A stretch of DNA of 5,687 nt. Source: Pyrinomonadaceae bacterium (GTDB lineage Bacteria > Acidobacteriota > Blastocatellia > Pyrinomonadales > Pyrinomonadaceae). The stretch lies in NCBI GenBank assembly GCA_013695245.1, contig JACDAW010000192.1:1-5687 (forward strand), given 5' to 3'. The notes under the pieces were generated by a model. That model did no database searches. It saw only the letters and a list, made by a program, of their open reading frames with translations, and had not been told where the DNA came from. This document shows positions 1-5,109 of the stretch, piece by piece. Each line of letters starts with the position of its first letter. Position 1 is the first letter of the stretch. The translations under genes were made by a program, and so were the position numbers.

Positions 1-195
1 GGTCAGACTATCCTGCTCTCTCACAACATAGACATCGCAGCGCGGGTTGACGGGTTACGCAAGGGCGATAGCGTACGTTTCAATGGCGAATACGTGTGGA
101 ACAAAGAGGGTGGCATGGTCCACTGGACACACCACGACCCGGAGGGGCGGCACGTGGCAGGTTGGCTCAAACACAATGGGCGGACCTACCAGTAG
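1..195 (+). CDS. DUF3465 family protein, C-terminal part (5' truncated)
   Basis: The reading frame is open from the first base and ends with TAG at 193-195, giving the last 64 residues; the start lies outside the window. The visible part matches the conserved C-terminal half of DUF3465 as I remember it: a HNID motif, a KGDSVRFNGEYVWN stretch, then GGMVHWTHHDP and a closing GWLKHNGRTYQ. The His/Trp-rich HWTHHD core and the end at YQ are typical of the family. Family members are small, often secreted proteins of unknown function with an OB-fold-like core, so no role is claimed. An attC-like site starts about 30 bases after the stop, which makes this the gene of an upstream integron cassette. 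The overlapping frame starting at 47 is a shadow. Family assignment is confident; function is unknown. Confidence 0.85.
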   Translation, partial: GQTILLSHNIDIAARVDGLRKGDSVRFNGEYVWNKEGGMVHWTHHDPEGRHVAGWLKHNGRTYQ

Positions 196-223
196 CTACC
201 GGCGCGTGTTCCCCTATGGAACG

Positions 224-331
224 CAACCCAACAACTCATTGAACCGGAGCGGAATCAGCTTGCTTTTCATCCGCAAGGATTGAATGCTTGGTTCGGTGCT
301 TCCCGCCCAGTTAATTCGGGCGTTCGGTTGC
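224..331 (+). other. attC-like integron recombination site 1
   Basis: The left end has GCAACCCAAC (R'' box ACCCAAC at 226-232, a full match to RYYYAAC), followed by AACTCATTGAACCGG. The right end has CAGTTAATTCGGGCG, then GTTCGGT (R' box, 322-328, one mismatch to GTTRRRY) and TGC. The outer arms pair at 9 of 10 positions (224-232 side against 322-331), and the inner arms pair imperfectly (ATTGAACCGG against the complement of CCAGTTAAT). The middle is longer and variable, as in attC sites. Recombination would occur between G322 and T323. The site follows the DUF3465 stop and precedes the toxin-antitoxin pair, where a cassette boundary should be. Confidence 0.75.
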
Positions 332-370
332 TTCTTGATTCTGAAAATACTTGCCTCAAGAAGAGTTGAG
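331..370. promoter_or_regulatory. Inverted repeats over the TA promoter, candidate operator
   Basis: Two perfect inverted repeats overlap here. CTTCTTG (331-337) pairs with CAAGAAG (357-363). CTCAA (355-359) pairs with TTGAG (366-370) around a six-base spacer lying between the -35 and -10 hexamers. Antitoxins commonly repress their own operon by binding such palindromes, and DUF433 proteins have a helix-turn-helix-like fold. The repeats are short and could be chance. Confidence 0.35.
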
Positions 371-379
371 ATTTACTAT
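351..379 (+). promoter_or_regulatory. Candidate promoter of the TA cassette
   Basis: TTGCCT (351-356) and TACTAT (374-379) each match the sigma-70 consensus hexamers at four of six positions and are separated by exactly 17 bases. Initiation about seven bases after the -10 element would fall at or next to the ATG at 387, so the mRNA would have almost no leader. No Shine-Dalgarno sequence is seen directly before that ATG, which fits. Most cassette genes lack a promoter, but TA cassettes usually have one. Assigned by eye only. Confidence 0.45.
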
Positions 380-386
380 CTTAGTC

Positions 387-611
387 ATGAATTATCAGAA
401 CATTATTACCATCGAACCCGGCAAGCGTGGTGGCAAGCCCTGTATCAGGGGAATGCGTATCACGGTTTATGATGTGCTGGAATATCTTGCTTCTGGAATG
501 ACTCAACAGGAAGTTCTCGAAGATTTTCCTTATTTGACAGAAGAAGATATTCGCGCTTGTCTTGCCTATGCCGCAGATCGTGAAAAACGCTTGATGGTGG
601 TCGAAGCGTGA
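387..611 (+). CDS. DUF433 antitoxin (VapB-like), 74 aa
   Basis: This small protein is the predicted antitoxin of the pair with the next gene. It starts MNYQNIITIEPGKRGGKPCI and continues with RGMRITVYDVLEYLASGMT, FPYLTEEDIRACLAYAADRE, the core signature of DUF433. Residues about 23-62 form the helix-turn-helix-like part expected to bind operator DNA and/or the toxin. I chose the ATG at 387 because family members begin MNYQxIITIEPGKRGG; an upstream in-frame TTG at 351 would add 12 unrelated residues and lies in the predicted -35 element. No Shine-Dalgarno is evident, consistent with a near-leaderless message. The stop overlaps the next start by 4 bases (GTGA, 608-611), implying translational coupling. 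Full length for the family. Family call is very secure; antitoxin role is established by family and partner, not tested here. Confidence 0.92.
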   Translation: MNYQNIITIEPGKRGGKPCIRGMRITVYDVLEYLASGMTQQEVLEDFPYLTEEDIRACLAYAADREKRLMVVEA

Positions 612-940
612 AACTGCTCTTTGACCATCATCTCTCGCCACGTTTAGTCAAATCTCTGGCTGACATTTATCCAGACTCGAATCATGTTTATCCACTGGAA
701 CTTGACCAAGCCAATGATAAAGATATTTGGGAACATGCGCAGCGTGAAGGCTTTCTGATCGTAACGAAAGATGCGGATTTCAGCGATTTGTGCATGTTGC
801 GTGGATTTCCGCCGAAAGTAATTTGGATACGTCGAGGGAATTGTAAGACATCAGCTATTGAAGCGATTCTTCGGCATCATTACGCGGACATTGAAGCCCT
901 CGATAAAGATGTCATCGTGGGTGTGTTGACACTGCTCTAA
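608..940 (+). CDS. DUF5615 PIN-like toxin, 110 aa
   Basis: Predicted toxin of a type II TA system, a PIN-like putative ribonuclease. It begins MKLLFDHHLSPRLV, the usual DUF5615 start with the first acidic residue (Asp6). It continues with DKDIWEHAQREGFLIVTKDADF, holding Asp37/Asp39 and the Asp55-Ala-Asp57 motif that supply the remaining acidic residues of the PIN-like active site, and then VIWIRRGN. Length is normal and all key acidic residues are present, so it looks intact. Translation starts at GTG 608, inside the last codons of the DUF433 gene; the 4-base overlap GTGA makes expression depend on the antitoxin. The stop lies just before attC-like site 2, as is typical of cassette genes. Enzyme activity on RNA is inferred from PIN relatives. 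Confidence 0.92.
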   Translation: MKLLFDHHLSPRLVKSLADIYPDSNHVYPLELDQANDKDIWEHAQREGFLIVTKDADFSDLCMLRGFPPKVIWIRRGNCKTSAIEAILRHHYADIEALDKDVIVGVLTLL

Positions 941-945
941 ACGCC

Positions 946-1057
946 GCAACCGAACAATTCATTAAACCCGACGTCTCGACAGCTTCCCTTTCATCATTGG
1001 TTGGTTTCTTCACGTCGAATGCTATATGCTCGGCGCGGCTTAATTCCAGAGTTAGAT
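946..1057 (+). other. attC-like integron recombination site 2
   Basis: The left half reads GCAACCGAAC (R'' box ACCGAAC, 949-955), then AATTCATTAAACCCGACG. The right half reads GGCGCGGCTTAATTCCAGA followed by GTTAGAT (R' box, 1051-1057, a full match to GTTRRRY). Both halves resemble the classical aadA-type 59-base element, which I recall as AACAATTCGTTCAAGCCGAC on one side and GGCTTAACTCAAGCGTTAGA on the other. The inner arms pair as ATTAAACCCG against ATTAAGCCG, with an extra base on one strand as expected of attC. R'' does not match this R' (ATCTAAC expected) but matches the cassette's own start at 322-331, as it should after integration. Cleavage would fall between G1051 and T1052. Confidence 0.82.
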
Positions 1058-1080
1058 GGCTTAGGTTAAACAGCGTAAAT

Positions 1081-1085
1081 GGAGG
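1081..1085 (+). promoter_or_regulatory. Ribosome binding site deciding the start at 1094
   Basis: GGAGG at 1081-1085 is a near-ideal Shine-Dalgarno eight bases before ATG 1094. It rules against the in-frame ATG at 1079, which overlaps the motif itself. Confidence 0.7.
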
Positions 1086-1093
1086 ACAGTACG

Positions 1094-1297
1094 ATGGCAG
1101 ATCAGAAAGACAAGGCACAAGAGAAAAAGAGACAGGAAGAATCCGATAGCAGCGATCAGAACGATGAACAAGCGAGCGGCGACGGCAGTAGCGGTGGCAA
1201 CATGGGTGCGGGAAAGTCTGGCAAGGAAGGTATGGGCAGCGAGAAGCCAAGCGATGAGGAGGGAATGGGCAGCCAGAAGCCTACAGAAGCCCATTGA
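1094..1297 (+). CDS. Small hydrophilic low-complexity protein, 67 aa, unknown function
   Basis: I do not recognise this protein. It begins MADQKDKAQEKKRQEESDSS and is almost entirely polar: an N-terminal Lys/Glu/Gln/Asp-rich part (about 1-28) and a C-terminal Gly/Ser/Met-rich part. It has no Cys and no hydrophobic segment, so it is probably intrinsically disordered and soluble. The C-terminal part holds two tandem copies of an EGMGSxKP unit (EGMGSEKPSDE, then EGMGSQKPTEA), with a looser GGNMGAGKSG before them. The composition recalls small stress- or desiccation-related hydrophilic proteins, but this is only resemblance. A strong ribosome binding site supports it being real. It starts about 40 bases after attC-like site 2, so it is either the gene of the next cassette or the first gene beyond the array. 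A reverse-strand frame across it is a shadow. Confidence 0.62.
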   Translation: MADQKDKAQEKKRQEESDSSDQNDEQASGDGSSGGNMGAGKSGKEGMGSEKPSDEEGMGSQKPTEAH

Positions 1298-1394
1298 TTG
1301 CGCCCGAAGTTTAGCGTAAATTTGAGATGTGTTTGATCGGGATCGTAAGGATTGTAACCAACAGCAAATCTCTTTAGCCTCGCAGAGTTAAAGC
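1298..1394. other. Intergenic gap without recognised feature
   Basis: No gene, terminator or attC is convincing here. It contains AGCGTAAAT (1313-1321), also found just upstream of the small gene (1072-1080), a short repeat that may be chance. The reverse complement of the R' half at 1051 (ATCTAAC) is not found here, so there is no clear third cassette end. Confidence 0.3.
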
Positions 1395-1835
1395 ATGATA
1401 ATAGATAACACTGCGAATACGGACGAGCGTTGCGGGCGTTGCGGGATGCTGAAGTTTCAGTCTTCGGGACGCACGCGGTCTTGGTATGAGGAACACGAGA
1501 TAATCGTATCCTCAAAGGGCGTGCGCGTGTTCTGCTTTCGTGACGGCGATACGGCGGAGACGTTTTGGGAGTATCTCCGCAGCGTGCTTGTCGATCTGGA
1601 AGCCAAGTCTTGCACTTCGTCGGCGATTGAGAGCCGCCGCGCGCCGGAATGGGTTCGCCTCTGCGCGATGGAGGAGATGTATAGCGAACGCAATCTTCAT
1701 AAACGCGAACGCTACGAAAAGATCGCCAATTTCTGCCGACGGCGTGCTTACGAACTCGCTCCCGCGCTCGAAGCCTACACGCGCTTCAGAACTAACAGAC
1801 GACGAACGCCCGACTTGACGGCGGCGAACGGCTAA
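1395..1835 (+). CDS. Hypothetical protein with N-terminal CxxC, 146 aa
   Basis: I do not recognise a family. The protein has a CGRCG motif (Cys13, Cys16) and four more cysteines (47, 73, 90, 114), a stretch EEHEIIVSSKGVRVFCFRDG, then an acidic/aromatic segment TFWEYLRSVL. A charged, probably helical C-terminal half follows (about 83-132, MEEMYSERNLHKRERYEKIA), and the last residues are basic. No signal peptide or membrane segment is seen. The CxxC could be half of a zinc knuckle or a redox motif, but no second CxxC is present. Codon use with many CGC, GCG and GAA codons resembles the B12 genes rather than the TA cassette, which supports a resident gene. The start at ATG 1395 has only a weak AGAG seven bases upstream, so it is less certain; another in-frame ATG is at 1446. 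Shorter frames overlapping it on both strands are shadows. Confidence 0.6.
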   Translation: MIIDNTANTDERCGRCGMLKFQSSGRTRSWYEEHEIIVSSKGVRVFCFRDGDTAETFWEYLRSVLVDLEAKSCTSSAIESRRAPEWVRLCAMEEMYSERNLHKRERYEKIANFCRRRAYELAPALEAYTRFRTNRRRTPDLTAANG

Positions 1836-2023
1836 TGCTAGTTTGCTGCTTCGCCTTAGAAGATAGGTAACAACGTTTTCCGTTTACGCGACAACGTGGA
1901 TTCACTGCTCACGCCCGCAGACTAAACTCAGGCGTTTGTTCTTTGTAGATTTTAATATTTGTATCGCTATTTCAATTCGCACTATTGAGGAGTTTTTAAT
2001 CAACCACGTAGTTTGCGAGTTGA
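1836..2023. other. Intergenic region before the B12 riboswitch, with an imperfect hairpin
   Basis: No gene is seen. An imperfect inverted repeat spans 1869-1940: AACAACG (1869-1875) against CGTTTGTT (1933-1940) with one bulged base, and GTTTA (1882-1886) against TAAAC (1923-1927). It could end transcription of the preceding gene or be a decayed attC. The AT-rich stretch around 1936-1990 must hold the promoter of the B12 operon, because the riboswitch has to be transcribed from upstream, but no hexamer pair there stands out (best TTGTTC 1936-1941 and TTGTAT 1959-1964, three of six matches each). Confidence 0.4.
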
Positions 2024-2207
2024 CCGTCGCAGGTCTTTAAGGGAAGTCGGGTGAAAAGCCCGCGCGGTTCCCGCCACTGTGAACCGACGATTGCGTTGCT
2101 TTCGTTTGAAATTTGAGAGTCACTCGTGCTTAAAGGCACGGGGAAGGCTGAAGCAAGAGCGCGAGTTTGAGTCGGAAGTCAGGAAACCTTGCCTGTTTGT
2201 TAGACGG
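2024..2207 (+). ncRNA. Cobalamin riboswitch aptamer
   Basis: This RNA element binds adenosylcobalamin or a related corrinoid and lowers expression of the downstream transport genes. The conserved order is visible: AGGTCTTTAAGGGAAGTCGG with GTGAAAAGCCCG (P3 region), the B12-box core CCCGCCACTGTGA (about 2070-2082), a variable P6-like arm closed by TTGCTT and AAGCAA with an internal GTGC/GCAC hairpin, and the 3' signature AGTCGGAAGTCAGGAAACC with TTGCCT. Outer closing helix P1 is supported by CCGTC (2024-2028) against GACGG (2203-2207), plus GCAGG against CCTGT. It lies upstream of btuB, the classical target. The exact ends are set from P1 by eye. A translated frame across this region starting at 2079 is spurious. 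Confidence 0.95.
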
Positions 2208-2342
2208 AAACAAAGCGAGTCGCTTTACGCTCCGGGAAAGAGCGGGTGGCATTTTCTGATCGGCAAACCAAAGTTCTTGTTCGTCTCTACGTCTTTTCGT
2301 GAGAAGAGGCGCGAACTTTCGTTTCGTCCTCTTCATTAATTT

Positions 2343-2386
2343 GAAACGCCCTCGATCTTAACTGCAGTTAAGATCGAGGGCGTTTC
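2343..2386 (+). terminator. Perfect 44-nt palindrome with T-rich tail, Rho-independent terminator
   Basis: The sequence from GAAACGCCCTCGATCTTAAC to its mirrored copy ending GGGCGTTTC is perfectly self-complementary, with 22-base arms centred between 2364 and 2365 on CTGCAG. It is followed by TATTTTTAT (2387-2395). The T-rich tail lies only on the + side, so termination would act on + transcripts before they reach btuB. It sits about 135 bases after the aptamer and about 94 before the btuB start, and could be the expression platform of the riboswitch. The only upstream copy of arm sequence I see is six bases (CGTTTC, 2320-2325), too short to be a convincing antiterminator. Confidence 0.75.
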
Positions 2387-2409
2387 TATTTTTATAAGAA
2401 CAATTCCTT

Positions 2410-2479
2410 CTCTCTTTCTCACTTAAACCCGTGTCTGCCAGAAGCGCGTTTGTCATTACTTTTAATAACAGGAAGAGAG
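2410..2479 (+). promoter_or_regulatory. btuB ribosome binding site and a possible anti-Shine-Dalgarno segment
   Basis: GGAAGAGAG (2471-2479) lies directly before ATG 2480 and decides that start over the in-frame TTG at 2450. The pyrimidine run CTCTCTTTC (2410-2418) can pair along all nine bases with it (eight Watson-Crick, one G-U), with T2409 able to pair with A2480. This pairing would hide the ribosome site. Pairing potential is seen; a regulatory role is inferred. Confidence 0.4.
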
Positions 2480-4912
2480 ATGAAGACTACTAAGTTTATT
2501 ATCGCAATCGCATTTGTTCTTTGGTGCGCGTTGCCGACCGCCGCGCAACAAAGCATCGGTATTTCTATCGCCGGACGCATCACCGACCCGGAGGGCGCAG
2601 GACTCGCGGGCGCAATCGTCACGCTTTACTCACGCACGCGCCCCGCCGAGCGCGTCGCTACGACGACAGATGACACGGGCACGTATCGCTTCGAGCGCTT
2701 AGCAGACGGCGAATACATCATCGAAGCAGAGGCCGCAGGCTTTAATCGCTCTGCCGCCCGCGTTCTGCGCGTTGAGCGCGCAAGGGCTTCGACGATTGAT
2801 ATTCCTTTAGAGATCGCTGGCGTGCGCGAACAAGTTGTCGTTACCGCTTCAGACACGCCGCAGACGATTGATGAAACATCGAAAGCGATCACGGTCGTCA
2901 GTCGCCGCGAGATCGAAGAGCGCGACGAGTTTTACATTGCTGAAGCTTTGCGCACCGTGCCCGGACTTCGCGTGCGTCAATTAGGTAATCCGGGCGCGCT
3001 CACCTCGATCCGCACGCGCGGGCTGCGCAATCAAGACACTGCTGTTTTAATTGACGGTCAACGCCTGCGCGATGCGGCCGCCCCGCAGGGCGACGCTTCA
3101 GGTCTCATCGGCAGCCTCGCTGTCACAGACGTGAGCCGCATCGAGGTTTTGCGCGGATCGGGTTCATCGCTCTACGGCACAAACGCTATCGGCGGCGTGA
3201 TCAATATCATCACGGACGAAGGCGGCGGAAGAACGCGCGGAAGCGTGCTTGCCGAAGGCGGTTCACTCGGCACGTTTCGTGGGCAAGCTCAACTCGCGGG
3301 CGGACTAGGCACAGCAGACCGCATTATCTATAGCGCGGGTGTTTCGCACTTCAACATCACGCGCGGCGTTGACGGCGACGACCGTTCGCGCAACACAAGC
3401 GGGCAAGGTCGCATCCTTTTCCGTTTAACGCCGACCACAACTTTTTCCGCGCGTCTCTACGCCGCCAACTCGTTTCTGCAACTCAACGAAAGCCCGGACA
3501 TCATCGGCAACTTACCCGCGAACGGAATCGTCTCAGCCGTGCCGCTTGCGCCGGAAGAGTTGCGACGCTTTGAACGGGGAACACCGCGCGCAAGTTTGAA
3601 CATCGGTGCGGCGACATTCATCCCTTCCGCCAACGACCCCGATGATTCGCAAGCGACGCGCTTCTTCTCCGGCATCTTTACCTTCGCCGGGCGTCCGACC
3701 GAAGACTTCGGTTACTCGCTCTCCTTTCAAACTCTCGATTCGAAACGCACCACGCGCGAAGGCTCCAATGGTGTCGGCTCCTTTGAGCCGCGCGGCGGAA
3801 GTCGTCGTAGCGAAGCGAATGGTCTCGTTCAAACCTTTAACGCCCGCACTGATTTTCGTCTCGGTCAATCGAATTTCATCACTGCCCTGTACGAATTTGA
3901 AATCGAGAATTATCTCAGCAATTCGTTTCCCGTAAATCCGGCGAACAACTCAAGCGTTGATGTCACGCAGCGCAGCAGTGCCGTCTTTATTCAAGATCAA
4001 CTGCGCTTCTTTGAAGATCGTTTGCAACTCTCCGCCGGTTTCCGCGCGCAGTTTTTCAATTTGCGTCAGCCGCGGTTGAGCGCCGATTCCCCTTTCACCG
4101 GACTCACTTTCTCAGCTCCGCCGAACGCCTACACAGGCGACGGCTCCGTCGCTTACTTTTTACCTTCGACGAACACAAAACTGCGCGCCCATATCGGCAA
4201 CGGCTACCGCGCTCCGTCGCTCTTCGAGCGTTTCGGTCCCTCATTCAACAGTTTTACAGGACGCTTCGGCACGTTCGGCGATCCGCGCCTGCGTCCCGAA
4301 CGTTCCATCGCTTTCGACGCCGGAGTTGATCAATCCGCTTTCAACAATCGCCTGCGCGCATCGGCGACTTATTTCTACACGCGCCTGCAAGAGACGATTG
4401 GCTTCGGCTCTGTCCCGCAACCCGACCCGTTCGGGCGCATCTTCGGCGGTTACAACAACACGCGAGGAGGACTCGCGCGCGGCTTTGAACTGAGCGCAAC
4501 GGCCGCGCCCTCGCGCACGCTCGATCTCTTTGCCGCGTACACTTACACCAACGCGGACGAGCGCACGCCGAATGATGGCGTCATTCGTTCGCTCGCCACG
4601 CCTGATCATCAATTCTCCTTTGTCGCCACGCAGCGTTTCGGGCGTCGCGTGCTGTTAAATTTCGATCTGCTCGCAACGAGTGATTACCTCGCGCCGCTCT
4701 TCCGCAGCGTCTCGCCCTTTGAGCAGCGCATCTATCGCTTTGACGGCATCGTGAAAGCCGACTTAGGGGGCAGTTATACTTTGCCCGTTGACGAACGACG
4801 CGCGATTCGCTTCTTCGGTAAGGTGGACAATCTCTTCAACCGCCGCTACTTTGAAGACGGCTTCCGCACGGCGGGGCGGACGGCGCGCGCAGGCGCGATG
4901 TTCAGTTTTTAA
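2480..4912 (+). CDS. btuB: TonB-dependent outer-membrane vitamin B12 receptor, BtuB-like, 810 aa
   Basis: Imports corrinoids across the outer membrane using energy from TonB-ExbBD. The start is ATG 2480, directly after GGAAGAGAG; it gives a clean signal peptide (MKTTKF, hydrophobic core IIAIAFVLWCALP, cleavage near residue 22, TAA before QQ). Residues about 28-112 form a carboxypeptidase-regulatory-like beta-sandwich (GRITDPEGAGLAGAIVTLY, GTYRFERLADGEYIIEAEA). The plug follows (about 118-247: VVVTASDTPQTIDETSKAIT, then ALRTVPGLRV, IRTRGLRNQDTAVLIDGQR, VSRIEVLRGSGSSLYGTNAI, GGVINIIT). The rest is a 22-stranded-type barrel with LRAHIGNGYRAPSLFERFG and a C-terminal VDNLFNRRYFEDG ending in Phe. 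It is longer than E. coli BtuB (about 614 residues) because of the extra N-terminal domain and long loops. Receptor class is certain. B12 specificity rests on the upstream riboswitch and downstream BtuF-like gene. Confidence 0.93.
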   Translation: MKTTKFIIAIAFVLWCALPTAAQQSIGISIAGRITDPEGAGLAGAIVTLYSRTRPAERVATTTDDTGTYRFERLADGEYIIEAEAAGFNRSAARVLRVERARASTIDIPLEIAGVREQVVVTASDTPQTIDETSKAITVVSRREIEERDEFYIAEALRTVPGLRVRQLGNPGALTSIRTRGLRNQDTAVLIDGQRLRDAAAPQGDASGLIGSLAVTDVSRIEVLRGSGSSLYGTNAIGGVINIITDEGGGRTRGSVLAEGGSLGTFRGQAQLAGGLGTADRIIYSAGVSHFNITRGVDGDDRSRNTSGQGRILFRLTPTTTFSARLYAANSFLQLNESPDIIGNLPANGIVSAVPLAPEELRRFERGTPRASLNIGAATFIPSANDPDDSQATRFFSGIFTFAGRPTEDFGYSLSFQTLDSKRTTREGSNGVGSFEPRGGSRRSEANGLVQTFNARTDFRLGQSNFITALYEFEIENYLSNSFPVNPANNSSVDVTQRSSAVFIQDQLRFFEDRLQLSAGFRAQFFNLRQPRLSADSPFTGLTFSAPPNAYTGDGSVAYFLPSTNTKLRAHIGNGYRAPSLFERFGPSFNSFTGRFGTFGDPRLRPERSIAFDAGVDQSAFNNRLRASATYFYTRLQETIGFGSVPQPDPFGRIFGGYNNTRGGLARGFELSATAAPSRTLDLFAAYTYTNADERTPNDGVIRSLATPDHQFSFVATQRFGRRVLLNFDLLATSDYLAPLFRSVSPFEQRIYRFDGIVKADLGGSYTLPVDERRAIRFFGKVDNLFNRRYFEDGFRTAGRTARAGAMFSF

Positions 4913-4917
4913 TTCTT

Positions 4918-5109
4918 ATGAGCAGGCAAGTTGATAGCGAGAGATTATCGCTCGTTGAAGGTGAGGATTATTATTGGGAAGGAGCAGCGATGGTTTTCAC
5001 CGCGCGCTTTCATCTCAAGCGCGGCTATTGCTGCCAATCGGGTTGCCGTCATTGCCCCTATGGTTTTAAAAAGAAGCAAGATGAAAACATCACGCGTGAT
5101 AAGCGTTAA
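4918..5109 (+). CDS. DUF5522 protein with Cys cluster, 63 aa
   Basis: A small protein matching DUF5522: LVEGEDYYWEGAAMVFTARF, then HLKRGYCCQSGCRHCPYGFK. The four cysteines (38, 39, 43, 46) and His45 within CCQSGCRHCPYG look like a metal- or cluster-binding site, but the family's function is unknown to me. Length is typical. It starts five bases after the btuB stop, without a clear Shine-Dalgarno, so it is probably translated by coupling to btuB. Its last 29 bases overlap the start of the btuF-like gene in another frame. Sitting inside a B12 operon does not prove a role in B12 handling, since this family is also found elsewhere as a small stand-alone gene. Confidence 0.85.
   Translation: MSRQVDSERLSLVEGEDYYWEGAAMVFTARFHLKRGYCCQSGCRHCPYGFKKKQDENITRDKR

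Larger units (their letters stand above)
323..1051 (+). mobile_element. Integron gene cassette carrying a DUF433/DUF5615 toxin-antitoxin pair
   Basis: The segment runs from the T after the first R' cleavage point to the G of the second R' box, 729 bases, and holds just two genes with little extra DNA. The base run 322-331 (GTTCGGTTGC) is the exact reverse complement of 946-955 (GCAACCGAAC) at the other end. This is the signature of one attC split by integration: the R' half stays at the cassette start and the R'' half at its end. The DNA is visibly more AT-rich than the B12 genes to the right and uses different codons, consistent with separate origin. TA pairs are well known in sedentary chromosomal integrons, where they are thought to stabilise the array. 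No integrase or attI is in the window, so mobility is inferred. Confidence 0.72.

Noticed and set aside
1001..1028. Possible promoter TTGGTT-16-TATATG inside attC-like site 2
   Set aside because: Spacing is one short and matches are modest; it lies in the variable part of the attC site, so it is too weak to list.
1072..1321. Nine-base direct repeat AGCGTAAAT at 1072-1080 and 1313-1321 flanking the small gene
   Set aside because: It is too short to indicate a transposon target duplication, with no terminal inverted repeats or transposase nearby.
1156..1515. Reverse-strand frame of 119 codons across the small gene and into the next
   Set aside because: It has a locally protein-like stretch (VGYNPYDPDQTHLKFTLN) in the intergenic part, but the frame runs antisense to two better-supported genes, lacks a ribosome site and its ends are low-complexity complements of the + strand gene.
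2079..2339. 86-codon + strand frame inside the leader
   Set aside because: It lies within the cobalamin aptamer and expression platform, its start codon falls in the conserved riboswitch core region, and the product looks random.
2450..2479. Upstream TTG start for btuB adding ten residues
   Set aside because: It would place the ribosome site inside the coding region and disrupt the signal peptide; ATG 2480 has an ideal Shine-Dalgarno.
4241..4612. Long reverse-strand frame within btuB
   Set aside because: It is a shadow of GC-rich codons of the receptor gene; the product is Arg/Ala/Glu-rich with no recognisable domain.
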